Shown here: piece after piece, positions 1-8,056 of the stretch
How the letters are laid out: every line of letters begins with the position of its first letter
Numbering within the stretch: position 1 is the first letter of the stretch
DNA from: Alkalibacillus haloalkaliphilus
GTDB lineage: Bacteria > Bacillota > Bacilli > Bacillales > Alkalibacillaceae
Assembly (NCBI RefSeq): GCF_007991275.1
Contig: NZ_BJYA01000024.1
Span: 1-61,735 of the forward strand
DNA length: 61,735 bases
Direction: 5' to 3'
Position numbers and translations under genes: made by a program
Notes under the pieces: model-generated
What the model saw: only the letters and a program-made list of their open reading frames with translations
Told to the model about the DNA's origin: nothing
The model's database searches: none

Positions 1-11
1 GCAGTCAACAT

Positions 12-88
<77 letters not shown>

Positions 89-91
89 AAA

Positions 92-168
92 GGTCCGGTA
101 GTTCAGTTGGTTAGAATGCCTGCCTGTCACGCAGGAGGTCGCGGGTTCGAGTCCCGTCCGGACCGCCA
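92..168 (+). tRNA. tRNA-Asp (GTC)
   Basis: Seven-base acceptor stem GGTCCGG/CCGGACC, anticodon GTC in loop CTGTCAC, T-loop GGTTCGA and encoded CCA. It is separated from the initiator tRNA by 3 nt, so both come from one precursor. Confidence 0.96.
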
Positions 169-198
169 TTTCAAATTAATACATATTTACTATCTAAT

Positions 199-274
<76 letters not shown>

Positions 275-284
275 TTTTCAAAAT

Positions 285-370
285 GGAGGGGTAGCGAAGT
301 TGGCCAAACGCGGCGGACTGTAAATCCGCTCCCTTTGGGTTCGGCGGTTCGAATCCGTCCCCCTCCACCA
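285..370 (+). tRNA. tRNA-Tyr (GTA)
   Basis: Class II tRNA with a long variable arm, 86 nt. The acceptor GGAGGGG pairs with CCCCTCC. The anticodon is GTA in loop CTGTAAA and CCA is encoded. Confidence 0.96.
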
Positions 371-389
371 TTTTTACAATTTAAAACGT

Positions 390-463
390 AGGGGTATAGT
401 TTAATGGTAAAACGAAGGTCTCCAAAACCTTTGATGTGGGTTCGATTCCTACTACCCCTGCCA
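390..463 (+). tRNA. tRNA-Trp (CCA)
   Basis: Acceptor AGGGGTA/TACCCCT, anticodon CCA in loop CTCCAAA, encoded 3' CCA, 74 nt. It reads UGG only and is not a UGA suppressor by anticodon, which matters because several genes in this window carry in-frame UGA. Confidence 0.96.
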
Positions 464-472
464 TTTTTATAT

Positions 473-546
473 GGCGGTCGTGGCGAAGGGGTTAACGCAC
501 CGGATTGTGGCTCCGGCATTCGTGGGTTCGATTCCCACCGGTCGCC
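473..546 (+). tRNA. tRNA-His (GTG)
   Basis: Anticodon GTG in loop TTGTGGC. The extra 5' G typical of tRNA-His (position 473) faces the C discriminator at 546. The acceptor stem closes with two G-U pairs. The 3' CCA is not encoded (CTT follows), unlike its neighbours, so CCA must be added by nucleotidyltransferase. Confidence 0.93.
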
Positions 547-553
547 CTTTTTT

Positions 554-628
554 TGGGCCATAGCCAAGCGGTAAGGCAACGGGTTTTGGTCTCGTGATTC
601 TCAGGTTCGAATCCTGATGGCCCAGCCA
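554..628 (+). tRNA. tRNA-Gln (TTG)
   Basis: Acceptor TGGGCCA/TGGCCCA, anticodon TTG in loop TTTTGGT, encoded CCA; 75 nt. Confidence 0.96.
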
Positions 629-631
629 TAT

Positions 632-706
632 GCGGAAGTAGTTCAGCGGTAGAACACCACCTTGCCAAGGTGGGGGTCGCGGGTTCGAATCCCGTCTTCC
701 GCTCCA
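632..706 (+). tRNA. tRNA-Gly (GCC)
   Basis: Acceptor GCGGAAG/CTTCCGC, anticodon GCC in loop TTGCCAA, encoded CCA; 75 nt, only 3 nt after tRNA-Gln. Confidence 0.96.
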
Positions 707-744
707 TTCACATGCACCGTATATCAATCATACAGTATATTGAT

Positions 745-818
<74 letters not shown>

Positions 819-841
819 TAAAATCTTAAATACATAATCTC

Positions 842-874
842 AAGTTGGTAAACAATAGTTTATCAACTTTTTTT
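842..874 (+). terminator. Terminator of the tRNA cluster
   Basis: Twelve-base stem AAGTTGGTAAAC / GTTTATCAACTT (one G-U pair) with loop AATA, followed by a run of seven T. It ends the tRNA transcript. Confidence 0.9.
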
Positions 875-915
875 ATGCCTGTTTTGAAATATTATTTTAT
901 AAATAAAAGATATGT

Positions 916-994
916 TTGACATAAAAAATTAATAAAGTTATAATTATTATAAATTTTCAGCAAAGTTTATTGAAGATTTTTGAAAGCGTTTTAC
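916..994 (+). promoter_or_regulatory. SigA promoter of murQ with PerR-like and cre-like sites
   Basis: TTGACA (916-921), 17-nt spacer and TATAAT (939-944) form a consensus SigA promoter. The palindrome TTATAATTATTATAA (938-952) covers the -10 and matches the PerR box consensus at every position. Some 36 nt downstream, TGAAAGCGTTTTAC (981-994) resembles a CcpA cre site with one mismatch. The promoter is seen directly; both operators are inferred from consensus matches. Confidence 0.75.
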
Positions 995-1018
995 TATAGG
1001 GCTAAGGAGATCTAACTG

Positions 1019-1927
1019 ATGGATTTATCTAAACTACTTACAGAACAAAGAAATGAAAATAGCATGAACTTAGATCAGCTTAATACTTATGAAATTTTGC
1101 AAACGATTCATCGAGAAGATCAAAAAGTTGAAAAGGCAGTCAGTGATGTTATTCCTTCCATAAATGAAGTTGTAGAAAATGTATATAAGCGTCTCGCTCG
1201 TGGAGGGCGTTTATTGTATGTTGGTGCAGGAACAAGTGGACGGTTAGGGTTTTTAGATTCATCAGAATGTCCTCCAACATTCATGACTCCTCCTGAAAAA
1301 GTTCAAACTTTAATGGCTGGTGGCATCAATGCATTCTTTCAAGCTGTGGAAGGTTCTGAAGATAACGAAGAGCAAGGGATAAAAGACATTACGGAAAAAG
1401 GTGTTAACGAAGATGATGTCGTGATTGGTATAACCGCTAGTGGTCGTACACCGTATCCAATTGGTGCATTAAAAGCTGCACGAAAGACTAAAGCTTATAC
1501 AGTATCACTTACATGTAATAAAAATTCATTAATTAGTGAATATGCTGACCAAGCAATAGAAGTGGTGGTAGGACCTGAAGTATTAACTGGTTCAACGAGA
1601 ATGAAAGCTGCAACTGCTCACAAAATGGTACTGAATATGATTAGTACGACAACTATGATCAAACTAGGAAAAGTATATGAAAACTTAATGGTTGATGTTC
1701 AAGCTAGTAATTATAAGCTTAAAAACCGTGCTAGAAGAATTATTATGGAAATAACAAATGTGTCTTATGAGGAAGCCGACCAAGCTCTAGCGGCAACTAA
1801 CAATGAAGTTAAGCCAGCGATCGTCATGATTAAAAGTGGTGTTACATATGAAGAGGCACAGAAGTCAATTTTAAAGTGTAATGGTTATGTTCGAGAAGCA
1901 ATTAATTATGCTAAGCAGTTAAGTTAG
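1019..1927 (+). CDS. murQ: N-acetylmuramic acid 6-phosphate etherase
   Basis: MurQ cleaves the lactyl ether of MurNAc-6-phosphate to GlcNAc-6-phosphate and D-lactate during cytoplasmic recycling of peptidoglycan sugars. The 302-aa length is normal. The SIS-domain motif GAGTSGRLG (residues 69-77) is followed by Glu83, and Glu114 lies in VEGSEDN; both align with the catalytic acids of E. coli MurQ. The ATG follows AAGGAG by 8 nt. It is first in a probable operon with an ABC sugar importer. No MurR regulator, MurP PTS or MurNAc kinase is adjacent, so the source of the phosphorylated substrate is open. Family assignment is secure. Confidence 0.96.
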   Translation: MDLSKLLTEQRNENSMNLDQLNTYEILQTIHREDQKVEKAVSDVIPSINEVVENVYKRLARGGRLLYVGAGTSGRLGFLDSSECPPTFMTPPEKVQTLMAGGINAFFQAVEGSEDNEEQGIKDITEKGVNEDDVVIGITASGRTPYPIGALKAARKTKAYTVSLTCNKNSLISEYADQAIEVVVGPEVLTGSTRMKAATAHKMVLNMISTTTMIKLGKVYENLMVDVQASNYKLKNRARRIIMEITNVSYEEADQALAATNNEVKPAIVMIKSGVTYEEAQKSILKCNGYVREAINYAKQLS

Positions 1928-1943
1928 TTTTATTAGTAGAATA

Positions 1944-1975
1944 CGCATTAATAGCTTTACATCTCTATTGGTGCG
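1944..1975 (+). other. Intercistronic hairpin murQ - binding protein
   Basis: Eleven-base stem CGCATTAATAG / CTATTGGTGCG (two G-U pairs) with a 10-nt loop and no T-run. It is more likely an mRNA-stability or processing element than a full terminator. Confidence 0.5.
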
Positions 1976-2012
1976 ATTCATATAATAATAAGTTTAAAAG
2001 GGGGAGGAAACA

Positions 2013-3389
2013 TTGAACAATATGTTCAAAGGTCAATACTTATTAGTATTAATGACAGTGTTGTTTATAATCTTTGCCATTGGTTGTGCTCCAGACGAAG
2101 CTCCTGTTGATGATGGTGAGCCTGATGAAGAAGAAACAACTGATGACAATGGTTCGAGTGATGAAGAAGCTACTGATGGTGAAGTTAGTGGCGAGTTAGA
2201 AATCCAATACTTTGTTGGTGGATATGGTGATTCATGGTGGAAAGAAGTCATTGAAGACTTTGAAGCTGAATACCCAGGTGTAGAAGTTGTTGAACACGCT
2301 GGTGCGAATATAAACGAAGAGATGAGATCGCGTTGGGTTTCAGGAAATCCACCTGATGTAGTTTATATCGATGGTGCAGGTTCAAGTGAAACTCAAATGG
2401 TAGAAGATGGTCAGTTAATGAATTTAACTGAATGGGCAGAAGGTGTTGAACTAGAAGACGGTTCTCCGCTTTTAGATAGCTTTATAGCTGAACCTTCAAC
2501 TTATGATGGTGAACTATATAGCTTGCCATTAGTATTTGATGCTTGGGGAACATGGTATGACATGGCTCGTTTTGATGAGCATGGTTATGAAGTACCTTCT
2601 GATTTTAACAGCTTTATGAGTACAATGGGTGATATTCAAGATAACGAAGGAATTGAACCTTTCGTAACTACTGGTCAGCACCCTTATTACTTCTCTAGAG
2701 GTATGCTATACCCTGCATTTGCAGCACATGGTGGTAATGAGCTATTAGCTGACATTATCCAAGGTGAAGACGGTGCGTGGGAAACTGATGAAGCTGTAGA
2801 AATTATGGAAAATGTTCAAGAGATGGTTGAAGCAGGTTATGTTGATTCAGGTTTAGGTGCTTTAAACCATACACAATCTCAAATGAATTTCTTACTTCAT
2901 GATAATGCGTTTATTCCAGTTGGATTCTGGTTACCAAACGAAATGGCAGGTGACACACCAGAAGACTTCCAATATGGTTTTATTCCTTCACCGATGAACC
3001 CTGAAGGAGAACCAATGGCAATCGTTCCTGACTTAAGACCTTTAGCTATTGCTGAGGAAGCAGCGAATCCAGAAGCAGCTAAAGCGTTTGTTGAGTTTGT
3101 ATATTCTCGTGAATATGCAGAACTTTTCTCAGAGCATACAGGTGCGATTATGAACTTAGAAGATGTAGATTTATCTAATAACCCTAATGTTCCTGAATAT
3201 TTAATTCAAGCTAACGACATGATTAATGATCCAGATCAAGTACAAATTTATTACATGCCTCATCCGATGAGTGCAGATCTAGAGACGCCTTTAAGTGATT
3301 CATTAGTGTCATTATTACTAGGAAATCTAACAGCTGAAGAATTTATTGAAGAAGCAGAGGAAGCTGCTGCGGATTACCGCGGTGAATAA
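2013..3389 (+). CDS. Sugar ABC transporter substrate-binding lipoprotein
   Basis: An extracytoplasmic solute-binding protein of the bacterial family 1 (MalE/MsmE-like), anchored as a lipoprotein. A hydrophobic signal ends in the lipobox AIGC around residue 25. A strongly acidic linker (residues 26-50, mostly D and E) follows, as in haloalkaliphile surface proteins. The TTG start is chosen because it lies 5 nt after GGGGAGG; an ATG 9 nt further in is too distant. Two family permeases follow, and murQ precedes, suggesting an amino-sugar ligand such as MurNAc or a muropeptide sugar. The ligand is inferred from context only. Confidence 0.9.
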   Translation: MNNMFKGQYLLVLMTVLFIIFAIGCAPDEAPVDDGEPDEEETTDDNGSSDEEATDGEVSGELEIQYFVGGYGDSWWKEVIEDFEAEYPGVEVVEHAGANINEEMRSRWVSGNPPDVVYIDGAGSSETQMVEDGQLMNLTEWAEGVELEDGSPLLDSFIAEPSTYDGELYSLPLVFDAWGTWYDMARFDEHGYEVPSDFNSFMSTMGDIQDNEGIEPFVTTGQHPYYFSRGMLYPAFAAHGGNELLADIIQGEDGAWETDEAVEIMENVQEMVEAGYVDSGLGALNHTQSQMNFLLHDNAFIPVGFWLPNEMAGDTPEDFQYGFIPSPMNPEGEPMAIVPDLRPLAIAEEAANPEAAKAFVEFVYSREYAELFSEHTGAIMNLEDVDLSNNPNVPEYLIQANDMINDPDQVQIYYMPHPMSADLETPLSDSLVSLLLGNLTAEEFIEEAEEAAADYRGE

Positions 3390-3398
3390 AAGTAGCTG

Positions 3399-3432
3399 TG
3401 TATGGAATGTAGCAACGTCTACATTCCATACA
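3399..3432 (+). other. Perfect hairpin after the binding-protein gene
   Basis: A 14-bp perfect inverted repeat TGTATGGAATGTAG / CTACATTCCATACA with a 6-nt loop. No true U-tract follows. Hairpins here usually protect the binding-protein mRNA and reduce readthrough to the permeases; that role is inference. Confidence 0.65.
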
Positions 3433-3537
3433 TTTATTAAATGCTGAAGTTCGTATAAATTCTCTCATAAAGTATTTGCCGAAAAATACATATAAGTAAG
3501 CTTGGTCAAAAACCTGACATACGAAAAGAGTGATTGT

Positions 3538-4431
3538 ATGGTACAGAGTAAAAAACAAAAATATTTATTTTTAGCGTTTTGTCTAATTCCAACCTTTATT
3601 ATGTTTAGCATTTTTACATTATATCCGTTGTTTAGTGGACTTTATTATTCATTTTTTGAATGGTCGGGGTCTTCTCAAACGAGAGAGTTTGTCGGATTTG
3701 ATAATTATACTAGACTTTTTAACGATGATATAATTCCGGCTACAATTTGGCATGACTACTTTTTAGTTATAACTAAGGTTATTGGGATTATGATTATGGC
3801 ACTATTTATAGCTGTAGCGTTAACTCAGTTAAAAATTAAAGAAGCGCCATTTTATAGAATTGTCTTCTTCTTTCCTAATATTATGTCGGTTGTCGTAATC
3901 GGTATTTTATGGACGTTTATTTACAACCCGAATTTAGGCTTAGTGAACTCAGGGTTGGAAGCGGTCGGTTTAGAGAATTGGACTAGACCTTGGCTAGGAA
4001 GTGAGACTTGGGCATTACCGAGTTTAGTTTTACCATCCATTTGGGCAGGTATTGGCTTATTTATGCTTCTATTAATGGGAGGTATAGCTAATATTTCTAA
4101 AAGTAACTATGAGGCTGCAAGAATTGATGGAGCAAATGAGTGGCAGCAGTTTTGGCATGTCACGCTCCCGTTAATTTGGCCACAGATTAAAATCTCCATT
4201 TTATATATCGTTATTACGACATTGAATGGTTCCTTTATTATTGTTCAAGTTATGACTGGTGGTGGCCCGAACAATTCAACACACGTCATGGGGTCATATT
4301 TATACCAGCAGGCGTTCAATCAGTATAACTTCGGTTACGGTGCTACAATTGGTGTTATGATTCTAGTCATCTCTCTAATTACTGTAATCCTATTACAATT
4401 CTTACTTAGAAGAGAAAAAGTTGAGTACTAA
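3538..4431 (+). CDS. Sugar ABC transporter permease (MalF type)
   Basis: Inner-membrane permease with about six membrane segments, pairing with the next gene to form the import channel. The EAA loop EAARIDGANEWQQFWHVTLPL, contact site for the ATPase, is visible in the C-terminal half. A longer reading from TTG 3502 exists but lacks a ribosome site; ATG 3538 follows AAAAGAG by about 7 nt and starts just before the first membrane helix, so 297 aa is preferred. No ATPase gene is linked, so a shared MsmX-type ATPase probably energises it. Confidence 0.9.
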   Translation: MVQSKKQKYLFLAFCLIPTFIMFSIFTLYPLFSGLYYSFFEWSGSSQTREFVGFDNYTRLFNDDIIPATIWHDYFLVITKVIGIMIMALFIAVALTQLKIKEAPFYRIVFFFPNIMSVVVIGILWTFIYNPNLGLVNSGLEAVGLENWTRPWLGSETWALPSLVLPSIWAGIGLFMLLLMGGIANISKSNYEAARIDGANEWQQFWHVTLPLIWPQIKISILYIVITTLNGSFIIVQVMTGGGPNNSTHVMGSYLYQQAFNQYNFGYGATIGVMILVISLITVILLQFLLRREKVEY

Positions 4432-4446
4432 AGGGGGGGAGTCGCA

Positions 4447-5289
4447 ATGAAAAGAACAGTCGGTGAAATGCTCGTTAGGTCAGGGATTAGGTTGCCGTTA
4501 TTTTTATGGACTTTAGCGGTACTTTATCCAATCTTTTGGATGTTTTTAGGAGCATTTAAAACGAACGCAGAAATTTATGCCAATCCATGGGGGTTCCCTG
4601 AACAGTTTAACTTTGATAATTTCGTAACAGCATGGACGGATTATAACATTGATACGAGTGTATTTAATAGTTTAATAGTAACAGCAGTTGGTGCAATCTT
4701 ATGCTTAGTTCTTGCGATTCCTACCGCATATGCGCTAGAACGTATACGCTTTAAAGGAAGCCAATTATTATTTACGCTATACATTTCAGCTATGATGATC
4801 CCGATGGTTTTAGGCTGGATCCCACTCTTCTTCTTACTCGCTCAGTTTAATATGCTAGATAATATATTTGGTCTAGCCATTGTTTATGCCATTTCACAAT
4901 TGCCATTTACAATCTTTGTATTAACGAGCTTTATGGGAACAATTCCTAAATCACTAGAAGAGTCAGCTGCTATAGATGGTATGTCTCCATATGGGGTGCT
5001 TTGGAAGATTGTCACACCTTTAACGATGTCAGGGATTATTACCGTTACAATTATGAATGCGATTCAGTTTTGGAATGAGTATTTTATGGCCCTCATTTTC
5101 TTACAGTCTAGTGAAAACTATACACTAGCACTAGCAATCGACTTCATTAGCAATGAGGCGCAGTACACGAATGCTTGGGGAGTACTATTTGCCAGCTTAG
5201 TATTCGCGATTGTCCCAGTCATTATCTTATACTCGATTTTCCAACGTCGAATTACTAAAGGAATGACTGAAGGTGCTATAAAAGGATAA
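4447..5289 (+). CDS. Sugar ABC transporter permease (MalG type)
   Basis: Second permease subunit, 280 aa with about six membrane helices and the EAA motif EESAAIDGMSPYGVLWKIVTP. It starts 15 nt after its partner behind GGGGGGAG. It is the last gene of the murQ operon, closed by a terminator, confirming that no dedicated ATP-binding subunit is encoded here. It should form a heterodimer with the preceding permease and receive sugar from the upstream lipoprotein. Family assignment is firm; substrate unknown. Confidence 0.92.
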   Translation: MKRTVGEMLVRSGIRLPLFLWTLAVLYPIFWMFLGAFKTNAEIYANPWGFPEQFNFDNFVTAWTDYNIDTSVFNSLIVTAVGAILCLVLAIPTAYALERIRFKGSQLLFTLYISAMMIPMVLGWIPLFFLLAQFNMLDNIFGLAIVYAISQLPFTIFVLTSFMGTIPKSLEESAAIDGMSPYGVLWKIVTPLTMSGIITVTIMNAIQFWNEYFMALIFLQSSENYTLALAIDFISNEAQYTNAWGVLFASLVFAIVPVIILYSIFQRRITKGMTEGAIKG

Positions 5290-5302
5290 TAATTATGTTG
5301 AG

Positions 5303-5332
5303 AATCCTCTGTTTATAGACAGAGGATTTTCT
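5303..5332 (+). terminator. Terminator of murQ-ABC operon
   Basis: Ten-base perfect stem AATCCTCTGT / ACAGAGGATT, 6-nt loop, then TTCTGTT. Confidence 0.85.
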
Positions 5333-5363
5333 GTTACATTAAAAATAGTTTAATAGAAAGTCC

Positions 5364-5392
5364 TTGTTTTTTATTGATTAATCTTCTATACT
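5364..5392 (+). promoter_or_regulatory. SigA-type promoter of the nrdAB leader
   Basis: TTGTTT (5364-5369), 17-nt spacer and TATACT (5387-5392). It would start a leader of about 370 nt containing the cobalamin aptamer. Confidence 0.6.
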
Positions 5393-5454
5393 AATATTTA
5401 ACATCAATATATTGATGTTATTGCATTTCATAAAACTATATATTGTATTTTTGC

Positions 5455-5640
5455 TTGTGTGGATGCCTTTTGAAAGGCTTAAAAGGGAATTTGGTGAACA
5501 GGCCAAAACTGCCCCCGCAACTGTAAACGTGGACGAAATGGAAGACCACTTTATAAGCTAAGTGTTTGCTACTTATAAGGGAAGGTCCAGAGTAGGGTGA
5601 AGCGTAAGTCAGGAGACCTGTCTACATGAGCTAAGTTACA
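5455..5640 (+). ncRNA. Cobalamin (B12) riboswitch aptamer
   Basis: The conserved core GCCCCCGCAACTGTAA (from 5511) and the 3' B12 box AAGTCAGGAGACCTGTCT (from about 5617) are both present in the right order, with GGTGAACAGGCC just upstream of the core. These are diagnostic of the adenosylcobalamin-sensing aptamer. Boundaries are approximate. It precedes ribonucleotide reductase genes rather than B12 synthesis or uptake genes. Confidence 0.95.
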
Positions 5641-5755
5641 TTTTCTTCGGGGTGATAAGAGAATGAAACGACTCGTGATACATATTGGTATAAACCAACG
5701 TATATTAATAAGTCGTTTTATTCGCTTCCCCCGATGGAGGCGAATTTTTTTATTT
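5641..5755 (+). promoter_or_regulatory. Expression platform: antiterminator and intrinsic terminator
   Basis: Terminator: stem 5720-5729 / 5736-5745 (one G-U) followed by T7ATTTT, ending just before the nrdA ribosome site. Antiterminator: 5661-5673 pairs with 5711-5723 (13 bp, one G-U), capturing the 5' arm of the terminator. A third hairpin, 5641-5647 / 5657-5663, exposes CGGGG in its loop, complementary to CCCCG of the aptamer core, as in the L5-L13 kissing contact of cobalamin riboswitches. Ligand binding should favour that contact, break the antiterminator and stop transcription. Pairings are seen; the switching order is inferred. Confidence 0.8.
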
Positions 5756-5768
5756 TAAGGAGGATTTT

Positions 5769-8045
5769 ATGACGACGATCACAGAACAGGTAACTCTCGT
5801 TGTAACAGATGGAGGAAAGGACACTTTTTCAAAGGAGCGGCTTAGCTCTTTTATTAGTGAAGTAACAAAAGGATACGAGCATTTAACTGTTGCGAACTTT
5901 GAAGAAAAAGTTATGAAAGCTGTACAAAGTAAAGATGAATTAACCCCTGAACAGATTACGAATGAATTGTTATTGAGAGGTTTAGAAAATATAAGCCCAC
6001 AAGAGCCAGGTTGGACTTACGTTAGTGCCAATATTTATTTAAAGAAGTTATATAAAGAAGCTGCGACTAACCGTGGTTATGTCGGAACAACTAAGTATGG
6101 TTCTTACTATGAATTGTTAAATATATTGTCTACACAAAACATTTACAGCGGTGAAATTTTAAATCAATATACTAAAGGTGAAATTGATGAAGCGGAATCT
6201 TTTATCGTGCCAGAGCGCGATCACTTCTTTACCTATATTGGTTTAAGAACGTTAGCTGATCGTTATTTAGCAAAAGATCATGAAGGTCATTACTATGAAC
6301 TGCCGCAAGAGCGTTTCCTAACGATTGCGATGATGTTAATGGTTAATGAACCGAAAGAAAAACGTCTTCAATTAGTAGAAGAAGCTTATTGGGCATTAAG
6401 TAATCTATATATGACGGTAGCGACACCGACGTTATCAAACGCAGGGAAATCATACGGCCAGCTATCAAGTTGTTTTATCGATACGGTGGATGATAGTTTA
6501 CAAGGCATTTATGATTCGAATACTGACATTGCTAACTTGTCGAAAAATGGTGGCGGAATTGGTGTTTATTTAGGGAAAATTCGTTCACATGGCAGTTCCA
6601 TTAAAGGCTTTAAAGGTGTTTCAAGTGGTGTGATGCCGTGGATGAAGCAGCTTAATAATACAGCAGTTAGTGTCGATCAACTAGGCCAAAGACAAGGTGC
6701 CATTGCCGTATATTTAGATGTATGGCATCAAGATATTTTTAAGTTTTTAGATGCGAAGTTGAACAATGGTGATGAACGCCAACGCACTCACGATTTGTTT
6801 ACAGGCGTATCACTACCAGATCTATTTATGGAAAAAGTTGAAGCGCGTGAAGACTGGTATTTATTTGACCCTCATGAAGTGCGAGAGGTGATGGGCTTTA
6901 GTTTAGAAGACTATTATGATGAAAAACAAGGTGAAGGATCATTTCGAGAAAAGTATGAAGCGTGTGTTCTTAATCCTGATTTATCAAAAGAGAAAGTACC
7001 AGCGATTGATATTATGAAAAGGATTATGGTTGGTCAGCTTGAGACTGGCACACCTTATATGTTTTATCGTGATGAGGCAAATCGACAGAACCCGAATTCA
7101 CATCAAGGGATGATCTACTGTTCTAATCTATGTACTGAAATTATGCAAAATCAAAGTGCGACAACAGTAGAAGAGCAGTATACAGAAGATGGTAAGATTG
7201 TCGTTACGAAAAGTCCAGGTGACTTCGTCGTTTGTAATCTATCAAGTATTAATTTAGGAAAAGCTGTGCCAGATGATGTTCTAGAACGTTTAATTCCGAT
7301 TCAAGTTAGAATGCTTGATAATGTGATCGATCTGAATACTATTCCGGTTCTGCAAGCACAATTAACGAATCAAAAATACCGTGCAGTCGGGTTAGGTACG
7401 TTTGGTTATCACCATTTACTTGCACTTAAAGAAATAGCGTGGGAATCAGATGAAGCAGTTGAATTTGCTGATCAGCTATATGAAAAAGTAGCTTTCTTAA
7501 CGATTAAGTCGAGTATGGAGCTGGCGAAAGAGAAGTGTCCTTATCCATTGTTTAAAGGCTCTAAATGGCACGATGGTAGCTATTTCGATGAAAAAGGGTA
7601 TGAAGGTGATAAGTGGGATCAACTGAAAGAGGACGTGCACGAGCATGGCCTGAGAAATGGATACTTAATGGCTGTAGCACCAAACTCAAGCACAAGTATT
7701 ATTGCTGGAAGTACGGCTAGTATTGATCCGATCTTTAAAAAGTTTTATTCAGAGGAAAAGAAAGATTACAAAATTCCAGTAACAGCACCTGATTTAAGTC
7801 CTAAGACGTTCTGGTATTATAAGTCAGCTTATGACATCGATCATGCGTGGACGATTAAGCAAAATGCAAAACGCCAGAAACATATCGACCAATCGATCTC
7901 GTTTAACTTTTACGTCAGAAACACGATTAAAGCAAAAGAGTTGTTGGATTTACACTTATCAGCGTGGAAGTCAGGATTTAAGACGACTTACTATACGAGG
8001 TCAACGTCATCTGACATAGAAGATTGTGAAAGCTGTGAGTCATAA
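5769..8045 (+). CDS. nrdA: Ribonucleoside-diphosphate reductase class Ia, alpha subunit
   Basis: Catalytic subunit reducing ribonucleotides to deoxyribonucleotides, 758 aa. An ATP-cone occupies roughly residues 6-95. The redox cysteines are visible: Cys235 (QLSSCFID), Cys455 (SNLCTEI) and Cys489 (VVCNLSSIN). The radical-transfer pair Tyr741-Tyr742 and the C-terminal relay CESC (753-756) are intact. No nrdI accompanies it, favouring class Ia over Ib. The start follows AAGGAGG by 6 nt and directly follows the B12-controlled terminator. High cobalamin should therefore shut it off, which makes sense if a B12-dependent class II enzyme exists elsewhere. Confidence 0.95.
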   Translation: MTTITEQVTLVVTDGGKDTFSKERLSSFISEVTKGYEHLTVANFEEKVMKAVQSKDELTPEQITNELLLRGLENISPQEPGWTYVSANIYLKKLYKEAATNRGYVGTTKYGSYYELLNILSTQNIYSGEILNQYTKGEIDEAESFIVPERDHFFTYIGLRTLADRYLAKDHEGHYYELPQERFLTIAMMLMVNEPKEKRLQLVEEAYWALSNLYMTVATPTLSNAGKSYGQLSSCFIDTVDDSLQGIYDSNTDIANLSKNGGGIGVYLGKIRSHGSSIKGFKGVSSGVMPWMKQLNNTAVSVDQLGQRQGAIAVYLDVWHQDIFKFLDAKLNNGDERQRTHDLFTGVSLPDLFMEKVEAREDWYLFDPHEVREVMGFSLEDYYDEKQGEGSFREKYEACVLNPDLSKEKVPAIDIMKRIMVGQLETGTPYMFYRDEANRQNPNSHQGMIYCSNLCTEIMQNQSATTVEEQYTEDGKIVVTKSPGDFVVCNLSSINLGKAVPDDVLERLIPIQVRMLDNVIDLNTIPVLQAQLTNQKYRAVGLGTFGYHHLLALKEIAWESDEAVEFADQLYEKVAFLTIKSSMELAKEKCPYPLFKGSKWHDGSYFDEKGYEGDKWDQLKEDVHEHGLRNGYLMAVAPNSSTSIIAGSTASIDPIFKKFYSEEKKDYKIPVTAPDLSPKTFWYYKSAYDIDHAWTIKQNAKRQKHIDQSISFNFYVRNTIKAKELLDLHLSAWKSGFKTTYYTRSTSSDIEDCESCES

Positions 8046-8056
8046 GGAGGATTAAA

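Noticed and set aside
7831-8019. Frame inside nrdA on the plus strand
   Set aside because: Out-of-frame shadow of a certain gene.
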